Source: Chersky-806 sp038252255 (GTDB taxonomy: Bacteria > Actinomycetota > Acidimicrobiia > IMCC26256 > JAENVU01). Taken from it: 64,000 nt of DNA. The position numbers and the translations under genes were made by a program. The stretch lies in NCBI GenBank assembly GCA_038252255.1, contig JBBSAM010000009.1, positions 1 through 64,000 of the forward strand. Direction: 5' to 3'. The notes beneath the pieces are model-generated. The model worked only from the letters and a program-made list of their open reading frames with translations, was not told where the DNA came from and searched no databases. This document shows, piece by piece, positions 52,376 through 61,225 of this stretch (position 1 is its first letter; each line of letters starts with the position of its first letter).

Positions 52376-53170
52376 TCAGGTGATCGCGGCAACCAGTGCT
52401 TCCCGGTGATCGGCGAGCCAGGCGTCGTCGATCGCCGCACGCGCCTCCTCTTCGCCGGCGAGCCACCGCTCGGTCCACACCGGGTCACCGAGCTCGACCT
52501 CGCGGCGGATGTTCCCGATCGCCTGCTCCCGCTCGGCGAACACGATGTCGACGAGCTCGACCGCCTCGGCTGCGTCTATGCCGTACGCGTGCGCCAAGCG
52601 CCCGAACCGGGCGAGCGCATCGAGTGGGAACGAGTGATCGGGCCGCGCATCGGGCGCGTGCAACGGCATCCACTCCTGCGTCGCCACCGCGAGGTCCCAG
52701 AACGGTCGGCCGGGCGCAGCCATGTCGAAGTCGATCAGCGCAACGGCACGACCATCGCGAAAGACGACGTTCTCCGGGAAGACGTCGTTGTGGCAGATCG
52801 TCGCGCCGCCGAGTGGATCCGCCCAGTCCAGCTCCCAACCCGGCACGGCCGCCGGGTCGAACCGCGCGACCGCCTCGTGGAACCGGCGCAGGAGCTCGCC
52901 CAACGAGTCGAGCACGCCATCCGCCATCGCCCAGTGGGGATACGGCGGGATCGGGACATCGCCGTCGACGAACGTGAGGACCTCGCGGCCCTGCTCGTCG
53001 GTGCCGAGGTACCGGGGTGCTCCGTCGAACCCGTAGTCCTCGAGGTGGAGCAGCAGTGCTCGTACCGCCAGGGTGGATTGGCGCGGTGGTCGACGGATCG
53101 TGTCGCCGACCCGCACCACGGCACCGAGGTTGCCGAAGCCTCCGGTCAGCGGCCCTTCGCCCGTCACCAC
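52376..53170 (-). CDS. aminoglycoside phosphotransferase-family kinase
   Basis: A 264-aa protein-kinase-fold phosphotransferase. The catalytic loop is ATICHNDVFPENVVF (H-x-D-x4-N) and the metal-binding ALIDFDMAAPGRPFWDLA gives the DFD. Such proteins phosphorylate antibiotics, homoserine, choline or other small alcohols; resistance is not implied. The N-terminal lobe is short but has the VVRVGDTIRRPPRQS strand. It begins with GTG at 53170 and is divergent from the hydrolase gene 42 bp away. Confidence 0.85.
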   Translation of the reverse strand: MVTGEGPLTGGFGNLGAVVRVGDTIRRPPRQSTLAVRALLLHLEDYGFDGAPRYLGTDEQGREVLTFVDGDVPIPPYPHWAMADGVLDSLGELLRRFHEAVARFDPAAVPGWELDWADPLGGATICHNDVFPENVVFRDGRAVALIDFDMAAPGRPFWDLAVATQEWMPLHAPDARPDHSFPLDALARFGRLAHAYGIDAAEAVELVDIVFAEREQAIGNIRREVELGDPVWTERWLAGEEEARAAIDDAWLADHREALVAAIT

Positions 53171-53212
53171 GTCATCGTCCCACGCCGGCGCCGCCGCCTA
53201 CGCTGCCGCGGC

Positions 53213-54001
53213 ATGGGAACAGTGCAGGCAGACGACGGCGCCCGGATCAGCTACGACGAGTCGGGCGAGGGTCCCGCACTCGTGCTCGTCCACGGGATCA
53301 CTGAGAACCGCCACGCGTGGGATCCGATCCGGCCCGCACTTTCCGAGCGGTGGCACGTCGTCGCGGTCGACCTGCGCGGGCACGGCGAGTCCGAGCGGCG
53401 TGCGCCGTATGACCCGGCGACCCTCGCGACCGACGTGCAGACCGTCGTGACCGAGCTCGGCCTGGATGCACCGCTCATTGTCGGCCACTCGCTCGGCGGC
53501 GTGGTCGTCAGTGCCTACGGCGGCGCGCGCTACCCGGCGCGAGGAATCGTGAACGTGGACCAACCGGTCGCGCTCGGTGCGTTCAAGGAGGCGCTCGAGC
53601 CACTCGAGCCGATGCTGCGTGGCACCCGCGAGGAGTTCGACACCGCGATCGGCATCGTGTTCGAAGTGCTCGACGGTCCGCTACCACGCGCGGAACGCGA
53701 GCGGCTCGATGCACTGTCGAGCCCCGAGCCGGACGTGGTGCTCGGCATCTGGGGAACGGTCTTCGATACGGGCGCGGAGGAGCTCGACCTCCTCGCGGCC
53801 GATCTCATGAAGGGGACCGTGGTGCCGTACCTCTCGCTGCACGGCTCGGATCCCGGCGACGACTACGCGGACTGGCTCCGGGCGATCGTGCCGAGCGCCA
53901 CCGTCGAGTACTGGCCCGAGACCGGCCACTACCCGCACCTCACCGACCGCGACCGCTTCGTCAGCCGCCTCGCAGCATTCGACGCATCACTCACGAGCTA
54001 G
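53213..54001 (+). CDS. alpha/beta hydrolase
   Basis: A 262-aa hydrolase. The nucleophile Ser is in LIVGHSLGGVVVSAYG, the oxyanion region is LVLVHGITENRHAWDPI, the strand after it is VVAVDLRGHGESERR, and the base His is in YWPETGHYPHLTDRDRFV. It could be an esterase, haloperoxidase-like enzyme or C-C hydrolase; nothing decides. The ATG at 53213 has no strong ribosome-binding site. It converges with the Ku gene, with stops 9 bp apart. Confidence 0.87.
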   Translation: MGTVQADDGARISYDESGEGPALVLVHGITENRHAWDPIRPALSERWHVVAVDLRGHGESERRAPYDPATLATDVQTVVTELGLDAPLIVGHSLGGVVVSAYGGARYPARGIVNVDQPVALGAFKEALEPLEPMLRGTREEFDTAIGIVFEVLDGPLPRAERERLDALSSPEPDVVLGIWGTVFDTGAEELDLLAADLMKGTVVPYLSLHGSDPGDDYADWLRAIVPSATVEYWPETGHYPHLTDRDRFVSRLAAFDASLTS

Positions 54002-54010
54002 ACCGAGCGA

Positions 54011-54961
54011 TCAGGCAGATCGCTTCTTCGGTGGCGCCTTCTTGCCCGCCGCGGGCTTGGCCTTCTTCGCGCTGCTCTTCGCCGCGGCTGCAGCTTTGCG
54101 CGGGCGCGCCTTGGAGCGGGACGGCGAGGCGGCAACCTCGTCGTCATCCTCTTCGTCGGCGCCGGCGGCCGCGGCTCCCCCGTCGTCGCGCCCGGCGCGC
54201 TTCAGGCTTGCCTCGAGCGCAGCCATGAGATCCAGCACCTTCGCGGGCGCTTCGACCTCGGGTTGCGCCACGATCTCCTGACCCGCGGCCTTGTGGTCGA
54301 TGAGCTCGAGGACCTGCTCGCGGTACTCGTCGTGGTACTTGTCGGGTTCGAAGCCGCCCGCCAGGCTCTCGACCAGCTGTTGGGCCATCGAGAGCTCGCG
54401 CTCGGTGACCTCCACCTCGTCCCCCGGGATCTCCAGCTTGGAGCGGGCCACGATCTCGTCGGCGTAGTGCATCGTCTCGACGCACAGCATCCCGTCGAGC
54501 GGGCGGATCGCGACGAGACGCTCCTTCGCCCGGATGACGACGCGGCCGATCGCCACCTTCTGCAGCCGGGTCATCGCCTCGACGAGCAGCCGGTACGGCT
54601 TCGCCGCCTTCTCGTCCGCAAGCACGTAGTAGGGCGAGTCGAAGAAGATCGGGTCGATGTCCGCGAGGTCGACGAAGTCCTCGATCTCGATCGTGTGGCT
54701 CGCCTTGGGCCGGAGGGAGTCCAGCTCGGACTTCTCGACGACGACGTAGCGACCCTTCTCGATCTCGTAGCCCTTCACGATCTTGTCCGGCGTGACTTCC
54801 TCCCCGGTCTGCTCGGAGATGCGGCGCAACCGGATGCGCGACCCGGTGCCCTCCTCGAGCTGGTTGAACGAGACGTCGCGGGACTTCACGGCGGGCGTGA
54901 GCTTCACCGGCACGGTGACGAGCCCGAAGCTGATCGATCCGGTCCAGATGGTGGTGGGCAC
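54011..54961 (-). CDS. ku: Ku protein, non-homologous end joining
   Basis: A 316-aa bacterial Ku, which forms a ring around broken DNA ends and recruits LigD. It begins PTTIWTGSISFGLVTVPVKL and has RLRRISEQTGEEVTPDKIVKGYEIEKG and the SYYVLADEKAAKPYRLL-type region of the core, then the LDLMAALEASLKRA bridge. A long Lys/Ala/Pro-rich C-terminal tail follows, as in actinobacterial Ku proteins; such tails bind DNA. GTG at 54961 is used. It is divergent from a LigD-type polymerase 61 bp away, forming a repair pair. Confidence 0.95.
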   Translation of the reverse strand: MPTTIWTGSISFGLVTVPVKLTPAVKSRDVSFNQLEEGTGSRIRLRRISEQTGEEVTPDKIVKGYEIEKGRYVVVEKSELDSLRPKASHTIEIEDFVDLADIDPIFFDSPYYVLADEKAAKPYRLLVEAMTRLQKVAIGRVVIRAKERLVAIRPLDGMLCVETMHYADEIVARSKLEIPGDEVEVTERELSMAQQLVESLAGGFEPDKYHDEYREQVLELIDHKAAGQEIVAQPEVEAPAKVLDLMAALEASLKRAGRDDGGAAAAGADEEDDDEVAASPSRSKARPRKAAAAAKSSAKKAKPAAGKKAPPKKRSA

Positions 54962-55022
54962 GGCTGGTTTCCTCCGGCGGTGGGGACGGCTGCCCGTGCA
55001 GCCGGCCCACTAGGTTCGCGCA

Positions 55023-55910
55023 GTGGACGAGGTCAGGGTCGAGATCGAGGGCCGGCACCTCACGCTGTCGAACCTCGACAAGGTGTTGTACCCCTCGACG
55101 GGGCTCACCAAAGCCGGAGTCGTGGACTTCTACGCCCGCATCGCCCCGGTGATGGTCCCGCACCTGCGCGGCCGCGCCGTCACCCTCGTCCGGGCGCCCG
55201 ACGGGGTCGAGGGTGAGCGGTTCTTCGAGAAGCGCTGCCCGCCCTCCGCGCCGCGGTGGGTCCGGTCCGGCGGCGCGCTGGCGTCCTGCGTCGTCGACGA
55301 CGCGCCGACGCTGGTCTGGCTGGCCAACCTCGCGGCGCTCGAGCTGCACACGCAGCAGCACTCGGTGGACGCACCCGACTGTGCCCTGGCCGTCGTGTTC
55401 GATCTCGATCCGGGCCCACCGGCCGGCATGCTCGATTGTGCGCGCACCGCGCTCGACCTGCACCGGCTGTTGGAACGGCTGGACCTCGTGTCCTTCGTGA
55501 AGACCTCCGGGTCCAAGGGGCTCCACCTCAGCGTCCCGCTGCACACCGAAGGGGTCGACGACGAGCAGACCAAGACGTTCGCGCTCGCGCTCGGCCGGTT
55601 GCTGGCGGATGACGCCCCGGACCGCGTCACCGTCACGATGGCCAAGGACCGGCGGGCCGGGAAGGTGTTCGTGGACTGGAGCCAGAACGACGCCCACAAG
55701 ACAACGGTCGCGGCCTACTCGCTGCGCATCCGACCGCAGCCGACCGTCTCCACCCCGGTGAGCTGGGACGAGGTCTCGGATGCGCTCGACCGCGGCGACA
55801 CCGACGCCCTGACCTTCGAGACAGCCGACACGCTCCGCCGGGTCGAGCAGCTCGGAGATCTCTACGCCGGAAGCCTCACCGTTACCCAGACGCTGCCCAC
55901 CCTCGCGTAG
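55023..55910 (+). CDS. ligD: LigD-type DNA polymerase domain, stand-alone
   Basis: A 295-aa archaeo-eukaryotic primase-fold polymerase as found in LigD. Visible motifs are LTLSNLDKVLYPSTGLTKAG, the metal Asp pair in VVFDLDPGP, TSGSKGLHLSVPL and VFVDWSQNDAHKTTVAAYS. It fills gaps and adds ribonucleotides at broken ends. The ligase and nuclease domains of full LigD are absent here and are presumably encoded elsewhere. GTG at 55023 starts it. Divergent from ku, as in many actinobacteria. The symbol refers to the polymerase part only. Confidence 0.93.
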   Translation: MDEVRVEIEGRHLTLSNLDKVLYPSTGLTKAGVVDFYARIAPVMVPHLRGRAVTLVRAPDGVEGERFFEKRCPPSAPRWVRSGGALASCVVDDAPTLVWLANLAALELHTQQHSVDAPDCALAVVFDLDPGPPAGMLDCARTALDLHRLLERLDLVSFVKTSGSKGLHLSVPLHTEGVDDEQTKTFALALGRLLADDAPDRVTVTMAKDRRAGKVFVDWSQNDAHKTTVAAYSLRIRPQPTVSTPVSWDEVSDALDRGDTDALTFETADTLRRVEQLGDLYAGSLTVTQTLPTLA

Positions 55911-55920
55911 CCTGCGCGTC

Positions 55921-56733
55921 GTGGAGCTCGCCGGCAAGGTCGCGATCGTCACCGGCGCGAGCCGGGGCGTGGGGGCGGCAACCGCGTACGCGCTGGCCGC
56001 GCGGGGCGCATCGGTCGGGTGCGCGGCTCGGGCCACCGACGCGACTCCGCTGCCACTCCCGGGCACGATCGACGACACCGTGCGCCGCATCACCGAAGCG
56101 GGTGGGCGCGCGATCGCGGTACCGACGAACCTCGCGGCCGACGCCGAGGTCGAGGCGATGGTCGCCGCCACCGAGGCGCAGCTCGGACCCGTCGACATCC
56201 TTGTCAACAATGCCGCGATCACCTTCCCAGGTGACCTCGACCTCCCGATGAAGCGCTTCGACCTGATCTTCGCGGTGGACCTGCGCGCACCGGTGATCGC
56301 GACCCAGGCGGTCGTACCCGGAATGATCGAACGCGGCGTCGGCGCGATCGTGAACGTGTCGTCGGCCGCCGCGCTCAACGCGTATCCCGGCCAGATGGCC
56401 TACGGCATGGCGAAGGCGGCGCTCGAGCGCTTCACCGCTTCGCTCGCCGAGCAGCTCCGCCCGCACGGGATCCCCGTGAACACGTTCCGGATCGACGTGC
56501 CCGTCGCGTCGGAAGGGTTCCTCGCCGCGATGCCCGACTACGACCACTCGGACTGGGAGCCACCGGAGGTCGCCGCCGAGGGGATCATCTGGATGCTCGA
56601 GCAGCCCCCGGAGTACACGGGTCACAACGCCGGCATGTCCCGGCTGCGGGCCGAGCACGGGATCATGCCGAGCCGGGCCGCCCGTCCCCACACCCAAGCG
56701 GCGGGAATGGTCACGGAGTCACCCGGCTCGTGA
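55921..56733 (+). CDS. short-chain dehydrogenase/reductase
   Basis: A 270-aa classical SDR. It has VAIVTGASRGVGAATAYALA, the NNAAITFPGD (NNAG-like) motif, the NVSSAAALNAYPG serine strand, and Tyr161/Lys165 in AYGMAKAALERF. The C-terminal half ends in a proline-rich tail unlike most SDRs. GTG at 55921 is 10 bp after the polymerase stop, so it may be transcribed with it, though no functional link is evident. The stop overlaps the next gene's GTG by 4 bp. Substrate unknown. Confidence 0.87.
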   Translation: MELAGKVAIVTGASRGVGAATAYALAARGASVGCAARATDATPLPLPGTIDDTVRRITEAGGRAIAVPTNLAADAEVEAMVAATEAQLGPVDILVNNAAITFPGDLDLPMKRFDLIFAVDLRAPVIATQAVVPGMIERGVGAIVNVSSAAALNAYPGQMAYGMAKAALERFTASLAEQLRPHGIPVNTFRIDVPVASEGFLAAMPDYDHSDWEPPEVAAEGIIWMLEQPPEYTGHNAGMSRLRAEHGIMPSRAARPHTQAAGMVTESPGS

Positions 56734-57422
56734 GCACCGTGCGACCACCTCGCGACTCGCAACGCAGTCGCGTCTACCGGGCCGAGACACCCGTCTCCGG
56801 GCGTCGCCTGCCGACGCTCGACGACTGCGCGGCGTACGTGGACGAGGTCGTCGGATCCTTCTGGTGGGCAGCCCGATTCCCCGAGCACGGGCTCGCCGCC
56901 GTCCCCCGGCTGCGGCCCGGGCAGGGCGCCCGCCAGGCGTTCTACCGGGAGGACCCGGGCCGCCCGACGATCACGCTCCCCCGCCGGTACCGGACGAGCG
57001 GCGTCGTGCTCCACGAGCTCGCGCACTGGGCGATGAGCACTGCGCACGATCTTCCGGTGCACGGGCGCACCTTCGCGCGCCTCCTGCTCGACGCGACGCT
57101 CGAGTTCGGCGGCGCCGGACGCGCGGAGCGGCTCGAGACGGGGTACGCCGAGCACAAGGTGCACGTCGGCCGGCCCGCGCGTCTCGGAGCGGACGGCCGC
57201 TGGCACTACGAGTGGGACGAACGGCTCCGGCTCGGTCGCGACCGCGCGCTCACCGTTCGGTGGGGCACGGGTGAGACCACCACCGGGATCCTCACCTCAC
57301 GGGCCCACGCGACGGCGGCGCTGCGCACCGCGGAAGGCGGTCTCATCCGGATCCGAGAGCGCGAGATCTGGTCCGTCACCCCCGCTCGACCCTCCCCCAC
57401 CAACCGTTTTGGCGTCGTTTAG
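56730..57422 (+). CDS. zinc metallopeptidase-like protein (HELAH)
   Basis: A 230-aa protein with the zinc motif GVVLHELAHWAMST, in which HExxH provides two metal ligands and the base Glu, and a downstream VHGRTFARLLLDATLEFGG that may supply the third ligand His. The layout resembles the actinobacterial HELAH putative metallohydrolase family (TIGR04338-like) or SprT-type domains. It has no signal peptide. The GTG overlaps the SDR stop by 4 bp. Its stop lies inside hairpin T2, so transcription probably ends immediately after it. Confidence 0.82.
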   Translation: MSTVRPPRDSQRSRVYRAETPVSGRRLPTLDDCAAYVDEVVGSFWWAARFPEHGLAAVPRLRPGQGARQAFYREDPGRPTITLPRRYRTSGVVLHELAHWAMSTAHDLPVHGRTFARLLLDATLEFGGAGRAERLETGYAEHKVHVGRPARLGADGRWHYEWDERLRLGRDRALTVRWGTGETTTGILTSRAHATAALRTAEGGLIRIREREIWSVTPARPSPTNRFGVV

Positions 57423-57453
57423 GCCCCGTATAGGTGCCCAAACGACGCCAAAA
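57407..57453. terminator. hairpin element T2 between convergent genes
   Basis: TTTTGGCGTCGTTT (57407-57420) pairs perfectly with AAACGACGCCAAAA (57440-57453), 14 bp with a 19-nt loop. It overlaps the end of the metallopeptidase gene and lies 12 bp from the end of the convergent thiolase gene. Compared with T1 at 22430, the arms share most bases and two pairs change in a compensating way. Confidence 0.75.
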
Positions 57454-57464
57454 TCCAAGGGGGG

Positions 57465-58679
57465 TCAGGTGAGGCGCTCGACGATCATGGCCATGCCCTG
57501 GCCGCCGCCGACGCACATCGTCTCGAGCCCGATCACCTTGTCGGCGTCCTCGAGCCCGTTGAGCAGCGTCGTCATGATGCGGGCGCCGGTCATGCCGAAC
57601 GGGTGGCCGAGTGGAATCGCCCCGCCGTTGACGTTGAGCTTGTCGTAGCCGATCCCGAGATCGCGGGCCGAGGGGATGATCTGCGCCGCGAACGCCTCGT
57701 TGATCTCGACGAGGTCGATGTCGTTGATCGTCATGCCCGCGCGCGCCAGCGCTTGCCGGCTCGCCTCGATCGGGCCGAGGCCCATGATCTCCGGGTCGAG
57801 GCCGGTGACGCCGCTCGAGATGATGCGCGCCTTCGGCGTGACGCCGAGCTCGTTCGCCCTCGTGTCGCTCATCACGATCACCGCGGCGGCCCCGTCGTTG
57901 AGCGGGCACGCGTTGCCGGCGGTCACCCGACCGTTGGGCCGGAACGCGGGCTTGAGCGACGCGAGCTTCTCGAGCGTGGTGTCGGGGCGCGGCCCGTCGT
58001 CCTTGGCCACCACGGTGCCATCGGCCGTCGTGTACGGCGTGATCTCCCGTTCGAAGAACCCGCGCTCGATCGCCGCGCCGCAACGCTGCTGCGAGAGGAG
58101 CGCGTACTCGTCCATCTCCTCCCGCGAGACGTTCTCGATCTCCGCCACGTTCTCCGCCGTCTCACCCATGTCGATGTACACGTCCGGGAGGCCCTCGGCC
58201 GGGGTCCAGTTGCCCTGGTCGCCCGCGGCGCGTGCGACCGAGCGGGCGTGGGCCGCCTCGAACTTCGGGTTCTGGGTGTTCGGCGTGTGGTCCGAGCTCC
58301 CGCCGACCATGAATCGGCTCACGGCTTCGACGCCGGCCGCGATGAACACGTCGCCCTCTCCGGCTCGGATCGCGTGCGCCGCCATCCGCATCGTCTGGAG
58401 CGAGCTCGAGCAGTAGCGCGTGATCGTGCAGCCGGGAACCTGGCGCATACCGGCCAGCACCGCGACGACGCGACCCATGTTGAACCCCTGCTCCCCACCC
58501 GGGAGACCACAGCCGAGCATGAGGTCGTCGACGGTCGTGCGGTCGAGCTCGGGAAGCTGTTTGAGCGCCGCGTCGACGATGAACGCGGCCATGTCGTCGG
58601 CGCGTTCGTTGACGAACGATCCTTTGAACGCCCGACCGATCGGGGTCCGGGCGGTGGCGACGATGACGGCTTCGGGCAT
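57465..58679 (-). CDS. acetyl-CoA acyltransferase (thiolase)
   Basis: A 404-aa thiolase, cleaving or forming 3-ketoacyl-CoA. The nucleophile is Cys90 in TRYCSSSLQTMRMAA; the His is in NGGAIPLGHPFGMTGARI; and the second Cys is in LETMCVGGGQGMAM. It also has EINEAFAAQIIP. All catalytic parts are present, unlike the thiolase-like gene at 14021. ATG at 58679 has GAGGAG upstream. It is monocistronic here. Steroid/fatty-acid thiolases and acetoacetyl-CoA thiolases look alike; the substrate is not fixed. Confidence 0.93.
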   Translation of the reverse strand: MPEAVIVATARTPIGRAFKGSFVNERADDMAAFIVDAALKQLPELDRTTVDDLMLGCGLPGGEQGFNMGRVVAVLAGMRQVPGCTITRYCSSSLQTMRMAAHAIRAGEGDVFIAAGVEAVSRFMVGGSSDHTPNTQNPKFEAAHARSVARAAGDQGNWTPAEGLPDVYIDMGETAENVAEIENVSREEMDEYALLSQQRCGAAIERGFFEREITPYTTADGTVVAKDDGPRPDTTLEKLASLKPAFRPNGRVTAGNACPLNDGAAAVIVMSDTRANELGVTPKARIISSGVTGLDPEIMGLGPIEASRQALARAGMTINDIDLVEINEAFAAQIIPSARDLGIGYDKLNVNGGAIPLGHPFGMTGARIMTTLLNGLEDADKVIGLETMCVGGGQGMAMIVERLT

Positions 58680-58795
58680 GACGGCTCCTCTTCGATGGTC
58701 GCTTCGGCTTGCGCCTCGCACGCTCGTCCCGCCTCATCCTGCGCTCAGCAGTCGGCGGACGGCTGCGAGGTTATGCGAACAGCAGGCCGGGCCTC

Positions 58796-59317
58796 TCAGT
58801 CGAGCCGGCGGAGCTCCTCGCGGTACCGGGCACCGTTGCGCACGTAGTTGCGGGCACCCTGGGCGATGAGCGCCTCGGGATCCACCGAATCGAGCCGGAG
58901 CTTCGCCGGGACGCCGAGGGCCATCGCCCGGCTCGGGACCTCCATGTCGTTCGGCACGACAGCGTTCGCGCCGACGACGGCCTCGCTGCGGATGATCACC
59001 CGGTGCAGCACGATCGAACCCGATCCGATCAGAGCGCGGTCCTCGATCGTGCAGCACTCGACGTGCACGAGATGGCCGATGACGCAGTCGTCGCCGATCA
59101 CCGTCGGGTTCTGCTTCGTGGCGTGGATGACGCTGCCGTCCTGGATCGAGGTCCGGGCGCCGATCGTGATGCTGCCGTAGTCGCCCCGCAGCACCGCCTG
59201 CGGCCAGATCGTGGACTCAGCACCGATCGTCACGTTGCCGATGACGGTCGCGTCGGGATGGACGAACGCCGTGGGGTCGATCCGCGGCACTAGGTCTCCG
59301 AGCGCATACACGGCCAC
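58796..59317 (-). CDS. gamma-carbonic-anhydrase-like beta-helix protein
   Basis: A 173-aa left-handed beta-helix of the gamma-CA/transferase type. Repeats such as AFVHPDATVIGNVTIG and ESTIWPQAVLRGDYGSITIG are followed by IQDGSVIHATKQNPTVIGDD and CVIGHLVHVECCTIEDRALI, with His residues at the edge positions where Cam-type enzymes bind metal. It may hydrate CO2, or bind metal as a related protein. GTG at 59317 starts it. The 116 bp between it and the thiolase gene contain nothing I can assign. Divergent from the PhyH gene. Confidence 0.87.
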   Translation of the reverse strand: MAVYALGDLVPRIDPTAFVHPDATVIGNVTIGAESTIWPQAVLRGDYGSITIGARTSIQDGSVIHATKQNPTVIGDDCVIGHLVHVECCTIEDRALIGSGSIVLHRVIIRSEAVVGANAVVPNDMEVPSRAMALGVPAKLRLDSVDPEALIAQGARNYVRNGARYREELRRLD

Positions 59318-59343
59318 GACCCCAACCTAACCCGAGACGTAGA

Positions 59344-60171
59344 GTGGATTCCGTGACTGCGGATCATGCCAAGCGGCTCGAGGTGGACGGCTACACGATC
59401 GTCGAAGACGCGATCGAGCCCGACCTCGTCGAAGCGTTGACCATCTCCCTCACGAACCTCGAGAGCTTCCTGGACGTCCAGCCGGCAGGGAACTCGTTCG
59501 AGGGCGCGCAGACGCTCCGGGTCTACAACCTCCTGGCGCTCGACCGGATCTGGGAGCGCGTCCCCGTCCACCCGAAGGTGCTGCCGATCGTGGAAGGGGT
59601 GCTCGACCCGGGCTGCCTCGTCTCGTCGTTGAGCTCGATCCGGATCCTCCCCGGTGAGACCGCCCAGCCGATCCACGCCGACGACCAGCTCCTCCCGATC
59701 CCGAAGCCGCACATCCCCACCGTCTGCAACTCGATGTGGGTACTGACCGATTTCACCGAGGCCAACGGGGCGACGCGGCTCGTCCCGGGCTCGCACCTCT
59801 ACGACCACTCGCCGGACTATGGCGCGCCGTACGACACGATCGCGGCCGAGATGCCGAAGGGCAGCGTGCTCATCTGGCACGGCAGCCTGTGGCACGGCGG
59901 GGGCGCGAACACCACCGACACCGCGCGCGTCGGCATCGCGATGAACTACTGCGCCGGATTCGTCCGCCAGCAGGAGAACCAGCAGCTCGGCATCCCGCGC
60001 GAGACCGCGGCGCGTTTCGAGCCCCGCCTGCGCGAGCTCGTCGGGTACAGCGTGTACAACGCCCTGATCGGGCACATCAACAAGCACAGTCCCGTCGAGA
60101 TGCTGGACGCGCTCTCGATGAGCCCGTCCGAGGACCCGTCCCTCTCGATGATCTGGGACGCGCTTCCCTAG
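59344..60171 (+). CDS. phytanoyl-CoA dioxygenase-family protein
   Basis: A 275-aa non-heme Fe(II)/2-oxoglutarate oxygenase of the PhyH family. The metal site is His111-x-Asp113 in QPIHADDQLL with the distal His in WHGSLWHGGGANTT (His184), and the 2-oxoglutarate Arg is probably in DTARVGIAMNY. Hydroxylation of an acyl-CoA, lipid or small metabolite is possible. GTG at 59344 or 59353 may start it. The next gene's GTG follows the stop directly, so the two are co-transcribed. Confidence 0.88.
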   Translation: MDSVTADHAKRLEVDGYTIVEDAIEPDLVEALTISLTNLESFLDVQPAGNSFEGAQTLRVYNLLALDRIWERVPVHPKVLPIVEGVLDPGCLVSSLSSIRILPGETAQPIHADDQLLPIPKPHIPTVCNSMWVLTDFTEANGATRLVPGSHLYDHSPDYGAPYDTIAAEMPKGSVLIWHGSLWHGGGANTTDTARVGIAMNYCAGFVRQQENQQLGIPRETAARFEPRLRELVGYSVYNALIGHINKHSPVEMLDALSMSPSEDPSLSMIWDALP

Positions 60172-61143
60172 GTGGCCGACGAAGCCAGCGGACACGGCAC
60201 TCGACGCGCGATCTTCGCCGCCTTTCTCGCGAACCTCGGCATTGCCGTGGCGAAGTTCGCCGCGTTCCTGATCACCGGCTCTGCGTCGATGATGGCGGAG
60301 TCCATCCATTCGGTCGCCGACACCGGGAACCAGGGTCTGCTCTTTCTCGGCGGCGCGCGGTCCCGCCGGCCGGCCGACCCCGAGCATCAGTTCGGGTACG
60401 GCGCCGAGCGGTATTTCTTCGCGTTCGTCGTCGCGCTCGTGCTCTTCTCCCTGGGCGCGCTCTTCTCGCTCTACGAAGGCGTCCAGAAGCTCATCCATCC
60501 ACACCAGCTCGAGTCGCCGGCAGTCGCATTCGTGGTGATCGGGATCGCGATCGTGCTCGAGTCCCTCTCCCTGCGCACCGCGATGCGCGAGTCGCAACCG
60601 ACCCGCCGCGGCCTGTCCTGGTGGCAGTTCATCCGGCACACGAAGACGCCCGAGCTGCCCGTCGTGCTGCTCGAGGACGTCGGCGCGCTCTGTGGACTCG
60701 CGTTCGCGATGGTCGGGCTCGGCCTTGCCACCGCAACGGGCGAGACGCGCTACGACGCGATGGGCAGCATCGCAATCGGTCTCCTCCTGGCCACGATCGC
60801 GATCGTGCTCGCGGTGGAGATGAAGAGCCTGTTGATCGGCGAGTCCGCGGAGCCCGAGATCGAAGCGAGGATCCGGAAGGTGATCGAGTCGGGCCCCGAG
60901 GTGCGGCGGATCATCCACATGCGCACCCTGCAGCTCGGGCCGGAGGAGCTGCTCGTGGCCACCAAGGTCGACATCGAGGCACCGAGCGTCGAAGCCCTCG
61001 CGGCCTCCGTCGACACGATCGAGGTGCGCATCCGGGCCGAGATCCCGGACGCGAAGCTGATCTACATCGAGCCCGACCTCTACCGCGAGGCGAAGGCGAC
61101 GTCGCCTCCGGCCGTCGACGGGAGCGGAGGTACGGGCCCATGA
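60172..61143 (+). CDS. cation diffusion facilitator (CDF) exporter
   Basis: A 323-aa CDF transporter with six membrane segments. The H-x-x-x-D metal motif is in MAESIHSVADTGNQ in helix 2 and the second site, D-x-x-x-(H/D), is in VLLEDVGALCGL in helix 5. The C-terminal cytoplasmic ferredoxin-like domain (RKVIESGPEVRRIIHMRTLQ) is present. It should export Zn, Mn, Fe or Co by proton exchange. It starts directly at the stop of the PhyH gene, with no gap. A truncated gene start overlaps its end. Confidence 0.9.
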   Translation: MADEASGHGTRRAIFAAFLANLGIAVAKFAAFLITGSASMMAESIHSVADTGNQGLLFLGGARSRRPADPEHQFGYGAERYFFAFVVALVLFSLGALFSLYEGVQKLIHPHQLESPAVAFVVIGIAIVLESLSLRTAMRESQPTRRGLSWWQFIRHTKTPELPVVLLEDVGALCGLAFAMVGLGLATATGETRYDAMGSIAIGLLLATIAIVLAVEMKSLLIGESAEPEIEARIRKVIESGPEVRRIIHMRTLQLGPEELLVATKVDIEAPSVEALAASVDTIEVRIRAEIPDAKLIYIEPDLYREAKATSPPAVDGSGGTGP

Positions 61144-61217
61144 CCACCACGCCCGTCCGGTGGTCGGAGCTCGAGACGGCGGCACCCGAGATCGCCGTGG
61201 CCGGCCGGCTGAGCCGA
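61140..61217 (+). pseudogene. truncated N-terminal remnant, PPOX-like oxidase
   Basis: ATG at 61140 overlaps the CDF stop by 4 bp (ATGA) and reads MTTTPVRWSELETAAPEIAV, then AGRLSRG. This looks like the first ~25 residues of an F420/FMN-type pyridoxamine-phosphate-oxidase-like protein, which commonly starts this way. After about residue 26 the frame runs into the antisense of the PIG-L gene, with no PPOX sequence. It is probably a deletion remnant of a gene that once followed the CDF exporter. Confidence 0.55.
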
Positions 61218-61225
61218 GGTCTTCC

